Assembly: GCF_014172375.1 (NCBI RefSeq)
Contig: NZ_WNXD01000001.1
Coordinates: 1,364,001-1,428,000, forward strand
Reading direction: 5' to 3'
Length of the DNA stretch: 64,000 nt
DNA from: Pedobacter planticolens
GTDB lineage: Bacteria; Bacteroidota; Bacteroidia; Sphingobacteriales; Sphingobacteriaceae
Shown here: positions 9,428 to 18,214 of the stretch, piece after piece
Layout: each line of letters begins with the position of its first letter
How positions within the stretch are numbered: position 1 is the stretch's first letter
Program-made: the position numbers and the translations under genes
The notes under the pieces: model-generated
Told to the model about the DNA's origin: nothing
Databases searched by the model: none
Seen by the model: the letters and a program-made list of their open reading frames with translations, nothing else

Positions 9428-10630
9428 ATGGCTAAATCTAAATCATTTTTTCTCATCCTAATTTTAGGATCACTTGCTGCTTTAGGTCCATTTTCTATTG
9501 ATATGTATTTGCCTGGTTTTAAAGCTATTGCACAAGATTTAAATACAGGTGTACCAAATGTTTCGTTGTCATTATCAAGTTTCTTTATCGGCATTTCTGC
9601 TGGTCAATTATTGTATGGACCATTATTAGATAAATTCGGCAGAAAAAAGCCTTTATATTTTGGATTAGCACTTTATATATTATCCTCATTAGGTTGTTTA
9701 TTGGTTACTTCGATAGACCAATTAATTGTGTTGAGATTTGTACAAGCAATTGGAAGTTGCGCCACAGCCGTTGCATCTGTAGCTATGGTAAGAGATTTAT
9801 TTACAGTTAAAGAAAGTCCAAAGGTTTTTGCCTCTTTAATGTTAGTTATTGCGGTATCGCCAATGTTAGCGCCAACAGCTGGTGGTTATCTTATAGCGGC
9901 TTTAGGCTGGCAATCGGTATTTGTATTTTTAAGTTTTATGGCTTTATTAATGCTATTAGCATGTATTTGGTGGTTACCAGAAAGTTATAAACCAGATCCA
10001 ACTTATTCTTTAAAACCAAAACCTATTTTAAGTAATTTCTTATTGGTACTTAAAGAACCAGGCTTTTACACTTATGCATTGGTAAGCGCCATCACTTTTA
10101 GTGGCTTATTTGCTTATGTATCATCATCACCTGTGGTTTTTATGGATTTATACCAAGTAACCGAAACAGGTTACGGTTGGATTTTCGCTTTGCTATCAGT
10201 TTCATTTATCGGATTTAGTCAAGTAAACAGCATTATTTTAAAATGGTTTACCAGTAAAAACATTGTCTTTTGGGCACTAATAGCGCAGTGTATTTTTAGT
10301 ATATTATTTTTATCAGCAGCGCTGAATGACCTTTTAAATTTATACACTACAATTGGTTTTATCGCCTTATTTTTAGGCTGTTTAGGTTTTATCAATCCAA
10401 ATGCTTCGGCACTTGCCCTCGCTCCCTTCAGTAAAAATGCAGGAAGCGCATCAGCTTTAATGGGAGCTTTACAAATGGGTTTAGGCGCATTAGCATCTGC
10501 AGTAATTAGTCTATTTGCAGCCGATGTAGTTTGGCCAATGCCAGCTGTAATGACAATTGCCGCTTTAATCGCATTATTTTGTTTACTTATCGGAAAAAAT
10601 AAAATTCGTCCAGTTTCTGCAAATCAATAA
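9428..10630 (+). CDS. multidrug efflux MFS transporter, Bcr/CflA family
   Basis: 400 aa with twelve predicted helices. MFS motif A is visible as DKFGRKKPL between helices 2 and 3, and GPFSIDMYLPGF near the N-terminus is characteristic of the Bcr/CflA (DHA1) subfamily of drug/proton antiporters. A longer frame from 9362 uses a non-ATG start and adds a basic segment; I chose the ATG at 9428, whose product MAKSKSFF leads straight into helix 1. The upstream 140 nt holds no perfect promoter box (nearest is CATCTTTG at 9401-9408). It is transcribed divergently from yhhQ. Confidence 0.9.
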   Translation: MAKSKSFFLILILGSLAALGPFSIDMYLPGFKAIAQDLNTGVPNVSLSLSSFFIGISAGQLLYGPLLDKFGRKKPLYFGLALYILSSLGCLLVTSIDQLIVLRFVQAIGSCATAVASVAMVRDLFTVKESPKVFASLMLVIAVSPMLAPTAGGYLIAALGWQSVFVFLSFMALLMLLACIWWLPESYKPDPTYSLKPKPILSNFLLVLKEPGFYTYALVSAITFSGLFAYVSSSPVVFMDLYQVTETGYGWIFALLSVSFIGFSQVNSIILKWFTSKNIVFWALIAQCIFSILFLSAALNDLLNLYTTIGFIALFLGCLGFINPNASALALAPFSKNAGSASALMGALQMGLGALASAVISLFAADVVWPMPAVMTIAALIALFCLLIGKNKIRPVSANQ

Positions 10631-10693
10631 ATCAGGTATCATTCTATTAAAAATGGCTATAATTTTATAGGATTATTGCTAATTTCGTAGTGC

Positions 10694-11839
10694 ATGATAC
10701 TTCTTAATTCTAAACTACCAACTGTTGGCACCACGATATTTTCGGTGATGTCTAAATTAGCTCAACAACACAATGCGATTAACCTTTCACAAGGTTTTCC
10801 AGATTTCGCAACCAACCCAAAGCTTATAAATTTTGTAGCCGATGCGATGAAAGATGGTCATAACCAATATGCACCAATGCAAGGTTTACAAGTGCTACGT
10901 GAATTAGTTGCCGAAAAAATGGCTACAATTTACGGTGCAAATTATCATCCAGAAACTGAAATAACCATTACTGCAGGTGGTACTCAAGCTATTTTTACAG
11001 CATTAGCAGCGGTAATTAATCCAGGAGATGAGGTAATTATTTTTGAACCAGCTTACGATTGTTACTCACCAACTGTAAAATTATTGGGCGGTTTGGTGAA
11101 ACCATTCGAATTACACGCACCAGATTATGCGATAGATTGGGAAATGGTAAAAAAGCTTTTTACAGCAAATACCAGAATGATTATTTTAAATAGTCCTCAT
11201 AATCCAACTGGCAGTATTTTAAGCAAAGCTGATATCGATGCACTAATTAAACTCACAAAAAATACAGACATCTTACTTTTAAGTGATGAGGTGTATGAGC
11301 ATATCATTTTTGATGGAGAAAAACATCAAAGTGTTGCGCTATATCCCGAATTACAAGAACGTAGTTTTATTGTAGCTTCTTTTGGAAAACTGTTACACAC
11401 TACTGGTTGGAAATTAGGATATTGTCTTGCTCCTGCTAAACTAATGGCTGAGTTTAGGAAAATACATCAATTTAATGTTTTTAGTGTAAATACACCCATG
11501 CAAGTTGGGATAGCTAACTACTTAAAAAGCGAAAATATTTATGAAACTATACCCGCTTTTTTCCAACAGAAAAGAGATTTATTCCGATCTCTTTTAAGTG
11601 AGACTAAATTTAAATTATTACCTTGTAAAGGTTCTTATTTTCAATGTGTAAGCTATAGTGGCATCAGCGATGAAAAAGATGTTGATATGGCTAAACGATT
11701 AGTAACCGATTTTGGCGTTGCCGGAATACCTGTTTCTGCATTTTACACTAAGGCCACAGATGATAAGATATTACGATTTTGTTTTGCAAAAGAACAAGAT
11801 ACCTTGGAAAAAGCCGTTGAAAGACTATTAAATATATAA
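10694..11839 (+). CDS. PLP-dependent aminotransferase, methionine/glutamine (YbdL/KAT) type
   Basis: 381 aa class I/II aminotransferase. The fold-type I signatures are clear: NSPHNPTG, SDEVYEHI, and SFGKLLHTTGWKLGY holding the PLP lysine. The sequence resembles methionine aminotransferase YbdL and kynurenine/glutamine transaminase K, which transaminate alpha-keto-gamma-methylthiobutyrate with glutamine. The next gene, 26 nt downstream, is an omega-amidase-like nitrilase that would hydrolyse the alpha-ketoglutaramate produced, so the two probably form a methionine salvage pair. Cytoplasmic. Confidence 0.9.
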   Translation: MILLNSKLPTVGTTIFSVMSKLAQQHNAINLSQGFPDFATNPKLINFVADAMKDGHNQYAPMQGLQVLRELVAEKMATIYGANYHPETEITITAGGTQAIFTALAAVINPGDEVIIFEPAYDCYSPTVKLLGGLVKPFELHAPDYAIDWEMVKKLFTANTRMIILNSPHNPTGSILSKADIDALIKLTKNTDILLLSDEVYEHIIFDGEKHQSVALYPELQERSFIVASFGKLLHTTGWKLGYCLAPAKLMAEFRKIHQFNVFSVNTPMQVGIANYLKSENIYETIPAFFQQKRDLFRSLLSETKFKLLPCKGSYFQCVSYSGISDEKDVDMAKRLVTDFGVAGIPVSAFYTKATDDKILRFCFAKEQDTLEKAVERLLNI

Positions 11840-11865
11840 TTTTCAGATTCTAAAAGAATTATAAA

Positions 11866-12669
11866 ATGGAAAGTCCACAATACTTAAACATACAGAACCT
11901 AAAAATAACCGTTTTTCAGGCCTATTTGTTTTGGGAAAACATTGATAAAAATTTACAGAATATTTCTTTGCGATTATCTGGCGGAGTACGTGAAAAAACA
12001 GATTTAATCGTTTTGCCCGAAATGTTTAACACTGGTTTTACCATGAAAGCCGAAGAAATGGCTGAAGAAATGGGTGGTAAAACAATGCAATGGCTTCAAA
12101 AAACAGCCGAAAACTACGATTGTGTAATTACTGGAAGTTTAATTATTAAAGAAAAAGGCAAATTTTATAATCGAATGATTTGGATGTTGCCAACTGGCGA
12201 ATATCAATTTTATGATAAACATCACCTATTTGGTATGGGCGATGAGGATACAAATTATACTGCCGGAAAAAAACAATTAATAGTTGAATTGAAAGGATGG
12301 AAAATCAGATTAGCAGTTTGTTATGATTTACGTTTTCCAGTATGGTTACGTAATAAAAATGCCGAATACGACATTTTATTACTTGTAGCCAGCTGGCCAG
12401 ATAAAAGATCTGCTCATTGGCGTACTCTAATTCATGCTCGTGCGGTAGAAAATCAAAGTTATGTAATTGCGGTAAATCGAGTTGGTCACGATGGTAATCA
12501 GGTATACCACAGCGGTCATTCTATGTGTATAGATCCTTATGGAAACACGGTTTATTACAAACCTGAAGATGAAGATTTGTATACATTTAGCATCAATTAC
12601 CCAGATTTAGAGAAAATACGTAGACAATTTCCATTTTTAAAAGACGCAGATAGCTTTACCATAAGTTAA
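11866..12669 (+). CDS. nitrilase-family amidohydrolase, YafV-type omega-amidase
   Basis: 267 aa carbon-nitrogen hydrolase. The Glu-Lys-Cys triad is visible: Glu52 in LPEMFNTGF, Lys118 in YDKHHLF and Cys152 in VCYDLRFP. Closest pattern is YafV/Nit2 omega-amidase, which deaminates alpha-ketoglutaramate to 2-oxoglutarate. The preceding aminotransferase supplies that product when glutamine is the amino donor. The product begins MESPQYLNIQNLKITVFQ; the first twelve residues are an extension relative to the catalytic core, and no better start is present. Confidence 0.9.
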   Translation: MESPQYLNIQNLKITVFQAYLFWENIDKNLQNISLRLSGGVREKTDLIVLPEMFNTGFTMKAEEMAEEMGGKTMQWLQKTAENYDCVITGSLIIKEKGKFYNRMIWMLPTGEYQFYDKHHLFGMGDEDTNYTAGKKQLIVELKGWKIRLAVCYDLRFPVWLRNKNAEYDILLLVASWPDKRSAHWRTLIHARAVENQSYVIAVNRVGHDGNQVYHSGHSMCIDPYGNTVYYKPEDEDLYTFSINYPDLEKIRRQFPFLKDADSFTIS

Positions 12670-12684
12670 TAATTTACCATAAAT

Positions 12685-13719
12685 ATGTTCAATAGAAGAA
12701 AATTTATAAAAGCATCTGCGCTATCTGCAGGTTTGCTAGCTGTAAATAAAAATAGCATAGCTGAAGTTTTGCCAAAAGGTAAATCAGGAAATATAAATAA
12801 GCCAATCGTAATTTCCACATGGGATTTTGGAGTAGCGGCAAACGCTGATGCATGGAAAGTTTTAAGTAAAAACGGTAGATCTTTAGACGCAGTTGAACAA
12901 GGTGTTTGGGTGCCAGAAGCTGATGAAAATAACCAATCTGTGGGTTATGGCGGTTTGCCAGACCGCGATGGAAAAGTAACCTTAGATGCTTGTATCATGG
13001 ATGAGCTAGGAAATTGTGGAGCTGTTTTAGCTTTAGAACATATTAAACATCCTATTTCTGTTGCTCGCAAAGTGATGGAAAAAACACCTCATGTAATGTT
13101 AGCGGGAGATGGAGCTTTACAATTTGCTTTAGAACAAGGCTTTAAAAAAGAGAATTTATTGACCGCCAAAAGTGAAAAAGACTGGAAAGAATGGCTGAAA
13201 ACTGCTAAATATGAGCCTGTTATCAATATAGAAAATAAATTGTACGATAAAGCAGCTCCTCAAAAACTTCCAGGAAACCAATACAATCATGATACCATAG
13301 GTATGATAGCAATGGATGCTCAAGGAAATCTTTCTGGCGCCTGCACAACCAGCGGAATGGCTTATAAACTACATGGGCGTATTGGCGATAGTCCGATTAT
13401 TGGGGCTGGTTTATATATTGATAATGAGATTGGTGGCGCAACATCAACTGGTGTTGGCGAAGAAGTGGTAAGAAATGTTGGTTCTTTTTTAGTAGTTGAG
13501 TTAATGCGACAAGGTTATACACCAGAAGATGCTTGTAAAGAGGCCGTAATGCGTATCATCAAAAAGAAACCTGAAACTGCCAAGAAAATTCAAGTTGGGT
13601 TTTTAGCCATGAATAAAAAAGGAGAATATGGTGCTTACGCAATTCAGCAAGGGTTTAGTTATGCAGTTTGCGATAGCCAAAAACAAGATTTAGTCATCAA
13701 AGGAAAAAGCTATTATTAA
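12685..13719 (+). CDS. N4-(beta-N-acetylglucosaminyl)-L-asparaginase (glycosylasparaginase)
   Basis: 344 aa Ntn-hydrolase. The autocatalytic cleavage site is HDTIG with Thr204 as the future N-terminal nucleophile, followed by the GNLSGACTTSG segment of the small subunit. The N-terminus MFNRRKFIKASALSAGLLAV looks like a Tat-type or Sec signal, so the enzyme is probably periplasmic (as in Elizabethkingia). It hydrolyses the GlcNAc-Asn linkage left after glycoprotein breakdown. The GH92 mannosidase 1.3 kb downstream fits the same pathway. The gene starts 15 nt after the omega-amidase stop. Confidence 0.92.
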   Translation: MFNRRKFIKASALSAGLLAVNKNSIAEVLPKGKSGNINKPIVISTWDFGVAANADAWKVLSKNGRSLDAVEQGVWVPEADENNQSVGYGGLPDRDGKVTLDACIMDELGNCGAVLALEHIKHPISVARKVMEKTPHVMLAGDGALQFALEQGFKKENLLTAKSEKDWKEWLKTAKYEPVINIENKLYDKAAPQKLPGNQYNHDTIGMIAMDAQGNLSGACTTSGMAYKLHGRIGDSPIIGAGLYIDNEIGGATSTGVGEEVVRNVGSFLVVELMRQGYTPEDACKEAVMRIIKKKPETAKKIQVGFLAMNKKGEYGAYAIQQGFSYAVCDSQKQDLVIKGKSYY

Positions 13720-13830
13720 CCCCTTAATCCCCTAAAGGGGAATTGCAAACCGAACAATCAATTGCAAAATATATGACGACTTTAATATGAACATAATATA
13801 TGCGAAGTCCCCTTTAGGGGGTTGGGGGTT
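13718..13830. repeat. CCCCTTTAGGGG palindromic repeat pair extending into cutC
   Basis: Left arm at 13718-13742 holds ATCCCCTAAAGGGGA after AACCCCTTA; right arm at 13808-13830 holds TCCCCTTTAGGGG followed by GTTGGGGGTT. The arms are near-inverted copies about 65 nt apart, and each is itself palindromic. The left arm overlaps the glycosylasparaginase stop codon, and the right arm encodes residues 8-15 of CutC. A decayed copy lies between etfB and etfA. Confidence 0.85.
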
Positions 13831-14560
13831 AGAAGTTTGCGCTAACTCTTTTGCATCAGCTTTAGTAGCCGAAAAAGGCGGTGCAATTCGTGTTGAACTA
13901 TGCGAAAACATGGCTGAAGGTGGTACTACACCAAGCTATGCAACTATAAAACTTTCTAAAGAACGATTAACTATTCAAGTTTGGCCAATTATTCGTCCAC
14001 GTGGTGGAGATTTTTTGTACAGTGATGATGAATTTGAGCTGATGAAAGAAGACATCAAAATCTGTAAAGCGTTAAATTGTGATGGCATAGTAACTGGCAT
14101 CCTTTTAGCCAATGGCGAAATAGATAAAAAACGTTGCGCTGAATTAATTGAGTTAGCTTATCCAATGCCAATGGCTTTTCATCGTGCCTTTGATATGAGT
14201 AATAATATGGAAAAAGCATTGGAAGATTTGATTGAATTAGGTTTTGTTCGTGTTTTAACTTCTGGCGGAGCCGAAAATGCATATCATGGAATTGAAATTT
14301 TAGCGAAATTAATAGACCAAGCTAATGGAAGAATAGAAGTTATGCCTGGAGCTGGAATCAATCCCGAAAACATCTTAGAAATTGCATCCAAAACTGGAGC
14401 AAAATCGTTTCATTCTTCGGCCAGAATAAAAATTAATAGTAAAATGCAATACCGTAACCAAGCTAGTAAAATGGGTAGCGTAGCTGATGAATTTCAATAC
14501 GAGCAAACGTCTTTGGCTTTGGTAAAACAAATGACCGAAAAACTCAATGCAAATCCATGA
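13787..14560 (+). CDS. cutC: CutC family protein (copper homeostasis family TIM barrel)
   Basis: 257 aa. The core starts with LEVCANSFASALVAEKGG and RVELCENMAEGGTTPS, diagnostic for CutC, and later has MPGAGINPENI. CutC was first linked to copper tolerance in E. coli; its biochemical function is unsettled. The usual start is within a few residues of LEVC; here the only ATG is at 13787 and the preceding residues (SPLGGWG) are encoded by a palindromic repeat. No alternative start exists closer to the core in this frame. Its stop overlaps the next gene by 4 nt (ATGA). Confidence 0.9.
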   Translation: MNIIYAKSPLGGWGLEVCANSFASALVAEKGGAIRVELCENMAEGGTTPSYATIKLSKERLTIQVWPIIRPRGGDFLYSDDEFELMKEDIKICKALNCDGIVTGILLANGEIDKKRCAELIELAYPMPMAFHRAFDMSNNMEKALEDLIELGFVRVLTSGGAENAYHGIEILAKLIDQANGRIEVMPGAGINPENILEIASKTGAKSFHSSARIKINSKMQYRNQASKMGSVADEFQYEQTSLALVKQMTEKLNANP

Positions 14561-15003
14561 AAATAACAAAGCTCACCCTATTCTTTCTGATTTTATTTTT
14601 CTCAGCACAAGCTCAAAACACTAAAAATAGAGCCCCAGAATTTGTTTTAGGCAATTTTATAGATGATTACGGAATTACGTATTCAATAAATGATACACTT
14701 TGGGTTCAAAGTCCGACTACAAAATATCATATCATTAAATGGAATCCAGAGAAGCAATACCTGGTTGCTAAAAATGATTCAGCAAACAAGACCGACGGCA
14801 ATAAATATACACGAATAGATTATATGACTTTTAACGGAATGGAGCCTTGGCGATGGGGTTTCTGTTTAACGGTTTATGATGCCGAAACAGACGTTATCGC
14901 CGAACAAACTGCTTATGTAGATAGACAAAATCCTAAAAAAGGATGTAACGGCTATCCATTCTCTCGAATGAAAAAACTTGAACCAAAATCACCTACAAAC
15001 TAA
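14557..15003 (+). CDS. small secreted protein of unknown function
   Basis: 148 aa with a clear Sec signal peptide (MKITKLTLFFLILFFSAQAQ). The mature part has many aromatic residues, including GMEPWRWGFCLTVYDAE, and two cysteines. I do not recognise a family. The start overlaps the cutC stop in an ATGA arrangement, and the GH92 gene begins 5 nt after its stop, so it is part of the same transcript and probably a periplasmic or outer-membrane accessory protein. Confidence 0.75.
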   Translation: MKITKLTLFFLILFFSAQAQNTKNRAPEFVLGNFIDDYGITYSINDTLWVQSPTTKYHIIKWNPEKQYLVAKNDSANKTDGNKYTRIDYMTFNGMEPWRWGFCLTVYDAETDVIAEQTAYVDRQNPKKGCNGYPFSRMKKLEPKSPTN

Positions 15004-15008
15004 CATAA

Positions 15009-17936
15009 ATGAAACTTTCAAAGTTATTCCTAACTCTTTTAATAGTAACAAATTTTGCGTCTGCACAAACAAAAAAGGATTATAATCAGTATGTTAACCC
15101 ATTTATAGGCACTGGAGGACACGGGCATACCTACCCTGGCCCAGCACTTCCATTCGGTATGATTCAACCTGGTCCAGATACTCGATTAGATGGTTGGGAT
15201 GGCTGTTCGGGTTATCATTATACAGATTCAGTAGTGTATGGTTTTTCGCAAACGCATTTAAGTGGCGTTGGAATTGAAGATTATTGCGATTTTTTATTCA
15301 TGCCTACCGTTGGCAAACCACAATTTATAAATAAACAATACGCCTCTCCTTTTCAAAAGAAAAACGAAAAAGCAAGTCCAGGATATTACAGCACTTTTTT
15401 AGATAAATACAAGATTAAAGCGGAAATCACCACAACAAGAAGAGCTGGTTTGTACAAGTTTACTTATCCAAAATCTAAAGAATCTAACATTATTATTGAT
15501 TTAAAACACCGCGATAAAGTTTTAGATAGTTGGGTAGAAATTGTAAATAATAGAGAAATTAAAGGGTATAGAAAATCGAGTTCGTGGGCTAAAGGACAAG
15601 AATTATATTTCCATGTTAGATACAACAAACCTTTTAAATCGTATGGCATTGTTATAAACGATGAAATACAACCTGGGTTAAAGAAAGCTAAAGGCACAAA
15701 TCTTAAGGTATATATCCAATTTGAAACAGCTGACCAGGAAAGTATATTATCTCAAGTTGCTATTTCTGCTGTTGATGATGCTGGTGCATTGAAAAATTTA
15801 AACAATGAAAAAGATGGTTTTGATTTTACAAAAACACTAGCTAAAGCTAAAATAACTTGGAATAAAGAACTTTCTAAAATTGATGCAGAAAGCGGAAATA
15901 AAAAACAACTAACTACTTTTTATACAGCACTATATCATAGTTTACTTAATCCAAATTTATACATGGATGTTGATGGTAGGTATCGTGGTTTAGACAAAAA
16001 AGTACACATTGCAAAAGACTTCGAATATTACAGTGTTTTCTCCCTATGGGATACCTATAGAACAGAAGACCCTCTATTAACTTTAATTGATAGAAAAAGA
16101 GTTTTAGACTTTATTAAAACGTTTTTGGCTATGCACAAAGAAGGCGGATTATTGCCTATTTGGCCTTTAGCAAACGATGAAACTTTTTGTATGATTGGTA
16201 ATCATGCTATTCCTGTAATAACTGATGCCTATGCTAAAGGAATTAGAGGTTTTGATACTAAATTGGCATTAGAAGCGATGAAACATGCTGTTAATCGTAA
16301 ACAATTTGGTATAGATGATTATGCAAAATATGGGGCTGTTATGGCAGATTTTGAACATGAAAGCGCATCAAAAACTGTAGAATATGCATATGATGATTGG
16401 TGTGTGGCGCAATTTGCAAAAATGATTGGAGCAGAAGCCGATTATCAAACTTACATTACTAGAGCTCAGAATTGGAAAAATGTGTATGATCCGTCAACGG
16501 GACATATTAGAGCTAGAAATAATGGTGGTTGGTGGAAACCTTTTAATCCGACAGAAGTAAATAATAATTATACCGAAGGAAACTCGTGGCATTATAGTTT
16601 TAGCACTCAACAAGATGTAAATGGGCATATAGATTTGATGGGTGGAGAAAAAGCTTATCAAGCAAAATTAGATGAATTATTTACCACAAAACAAGGTTTA
16701 ACAGGTCGCGATCAAAGCGATATTACGGGTTTAATTGGGCAATATGCGCATGGAAATGAACCAAGTCATCATATGGCTTATTTATTCAATTTCACTTCTC
16801 ATCCAGAAAAAACTCAATATTACATTAACAAAATCATGAATGAGCAATACCATGATCAACCAGATGGACTGGCTGGAAACGAAGATTGTGGGCAAATGAG
16901 TGCGTGGTTAGTCATGAGTGCAATGGGAATTTACCCAGTTTCGCCAGGAAATAATATGTACAATATTGGTACGCCATGGTTTAAGAAAATGACGATTAGT
17001 TTAGAGAATGGCAAGAAAATAATCATCTCTGCTCCTGCTAAAACTGATGCAAATTATTACCTAAAAGGGATTTCATTAAATGGAAAAGCATATAATAAGT
17101 TGTTTTTAAACTTTAATGATTTATCAAATGGAGCGAATTTAAGCTTTGCTTTATCGGCTACACCAGATTTAAAATATCTGAGTAGCTTGCAAAAACCTGT
17201 AATGAAAATTACAGAAAATCTGATTGTTCCAAATCCAATTATTGATGGCCCACAAGAAACTTTTAAAGACAAGGCCGAAGTCAATATTACTTCTGCCCTA
17301 CCAAATACAGAAATTTACTACACATTAGATGGTTCAATACCTAATCAGAATTCGACTAAATATATTGCTCCTTTTAGTATCGATAAAGATGTAACTATTA
17401 AAGCAATTGCTTATAAAAAAGGTTTTAAAACGAGTTATGTGAGTACAGCGATCTATAAAAAAATCACAAATAACTATACCATAAAGATTAATAGTGAAAT
17501 TAATAAAAGTTTTACTGGCGGAGGGAATGATGCATTAATTGATGGCGTTAGAGGTGCGATAAACTGGAGAGTTGGTAATAGATGGCAAGGTTTCTGGGGT
17601 ATAGATTTTGAAGGAATTTTAGATTTAGGCAAAACACAACTAGTTAATTCAGTTAGTATTGGTGCTTTACAAGATACACAAGCATGGATTATTTTCCCAT
17701 CAGAAACTGAGTTTTATATTGCTGGCGATGATATGAATTTTAAATTAGTTGGCGACGTAAAAGCTCCAGTTGATGCAAAAGATTATACTATTCAAATTAA
17801 AGAATTATCAGCTAAAGTAAATGCACAATGCCGATACATAAAAATTAAAGCGAAAAACTATGGTATACTTCCTGCTTGGCATGAAGGTGCAGGTGGTAAA
17901 GCGCATACATTTTTTGATGAGATAACGGTTAAATAA
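15009..17936 (+). CDS. GH92 family alpha-mannosidase with C-terminal accessory domains
   Basis: 975 aa with signal peptide (residues 1-20). The GH92 domain begins YVNPFIGTGGHGHTYPG and includes the GNEPSHH motif with Glu584, matching the catalytic acid region of the family; enzymes are calcium-dependent exo-alpha-mannosidases. After about residue 745 there is a chitobiase C-terminal-like domain (YYTLDGSIP, IKAIAYKKG), then a discoidin/F5-8C-like beta-sandwich (DALIDG, YIKIKAKNYG). It would trim mannose from N-glycans in the periplasm. The neighbouring glycosylasparaginase supports glycoprotein catabolism. A palindromic repeat follows directly after its stop. Confidence 0.94.
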   Translation: MKLSKLFLTLLIVTNFASAQTKKDYNQYVNPFIGTGGHGHTYPGPALPFGMIQPGPDTRLDGWDGCSGYHYTDSVVYGFSQTHLSGVGIEDYCDFLFMPTVGKPQFINKQYASPFQKKNEKASPGYYSTFLDKYKIKAEITTTRRAGLYKFTYPKSKESNIIIDLKHRDKVLDSWVEIVNNREIKGYRKSSSWAKGQELYFHVRYNKPFKSYGIVINDEIQPGLKKAKGTNLKVYIQFETADQESILSQVAISAVDDAGALKNLNNEKDGFDFTKTLAKAKITWNKELSKIDAESGNKKQLTTFYTALYHSLLNPNLYMDVDGRYRGLDKKVHIAKDFEYYSVFSLWDTYRTEDPLLTLIDRKRVLDFIKTFLAMHKEGGLLPIWPLANDETFCMIGNHAIPVITDAYAKGIRGFDTKLALEAMKHAVNRKQFGIDDYAKYGAVMADFEHESASKTVEYAYDDWCVAQFAKMIGAEADYQTYITRAQNWKNVYDPSTGHIRARNNGGWWKPFNPTEVNNNYTEGNSWHYSFSTQQDVNGHIDLMGGEKAYQAKLDELFTTKQGLTGRDQSDITGLIGQYAHGNEPSHHMAYLFNFTSHPEKTQYYINKIMNEQYHDQPDGLAGNEDCGQMSAWLVMSAMGIYPVSPGNNMYNIGTPWFKKMTISLENGKKIIISAPAKTDANYYLKGISLNGKAYNKLFLNFNDLSNGANLSFALSATPDLKYLSSLQKPVMKITENLIVPNPIIDGPQETFKDKAEVNITSALPNTEIYYTLDGSIPNQNSTKYIAPFSIDKDVTIKAIAYKKGFKTSYVSTAIYKKITNNYTIKINSEINKSFTGGGNDALIDGVRGAINWRVGNRWQGFWGIDFEGILDLGKTQLVNSVSIGALQDTQAWIIFPSETEFYIAGDDMNFKLVGDVKAPVDAKDYTIQIKELSAKVNAQCRYIKIKAKNYGILPAWHEGAGGKAHTFFDEITVK

Positions 17937-17940
17937 CTTA

Positions 17941-18015
17941 TCGTCATTGCGAGGAACGAAGCAATTTTTCCTTACTAGATAGATTGCTTCGTCGTTTCAC
18001 TTCTCGCAATGACGA
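17941..18015. repeat. GTCATTGCGAG-type palindromic repeat, second copy
   Basis: Arms TCGTCATTGCGAG (17941-17953) and CTCGCAATGACGA (18003-18015), inner GAAGCAAT / ATTGCTTC (17958-17965 and 17983-17990). It starts 5 nt after the GH92 stop, the same placement as the copy at 3234-3316 relative to its gene. Confidence 0.85.
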
Positions 18016-18068
18016 GTTTTATTAATCACCCCGCAACCTTCAATATTACCACAAATTTTTGTTCTTTA

Positions 18069-18143
18069 ACTGGATTCAAGTGACATCCTTTTTTGTCATG
18101 CTGAGCTTGTCGAAGCACAAAAAAGATATAGTGTAAAGCCAGT
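18069..18143. repeat. mosaic repeat: outer scaffold with inner CTGAGCTTGTCGAAG palindrome
   Basis: Outer arms ACTGG (18069-18073) and CCAGT (18139-18143), with CATCCTTTTTT and AAAAAAGATATAG flanking an inner module at 18095-18118 that contains CATGCTGAGCTTGTCGAAGC. The scaffold matches the copies at 29739-29814 and 63521-63606, though it is more diverged. It lies in the GH92-lepA gap, upstream of the lepA promoter. Confidence 0.75.
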
Positions 18144-18198
18144 CTGAATGAGCAAAAGAACCACTGAAATTGCTTTTCAAATCTTTACCTAAAAAACC

Positions 18199-18206
18199 TA
18201 TCTTTG
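18199..18206 (+). promoter_or_regulatory. Bacteroidota -7 promoter box for lepA
   Basis: TATCTTTG, a perfect TAnnTTTG, ends 8 nt before the lepA ATG at 18215. Transcription would begin about 3 nt before the start codon, so the message is almost leaderless. This argues against the longer frame starting at 18170. Confidence 0.65.
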
Positions 18207-18214
18207 CAGCAAAG

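Noticed and set aside
18170..18214. N-terminal extension of LepA from 18170
   Set aside because: It begins before a perfect -7 box and adds residues not found in LepA proteins.
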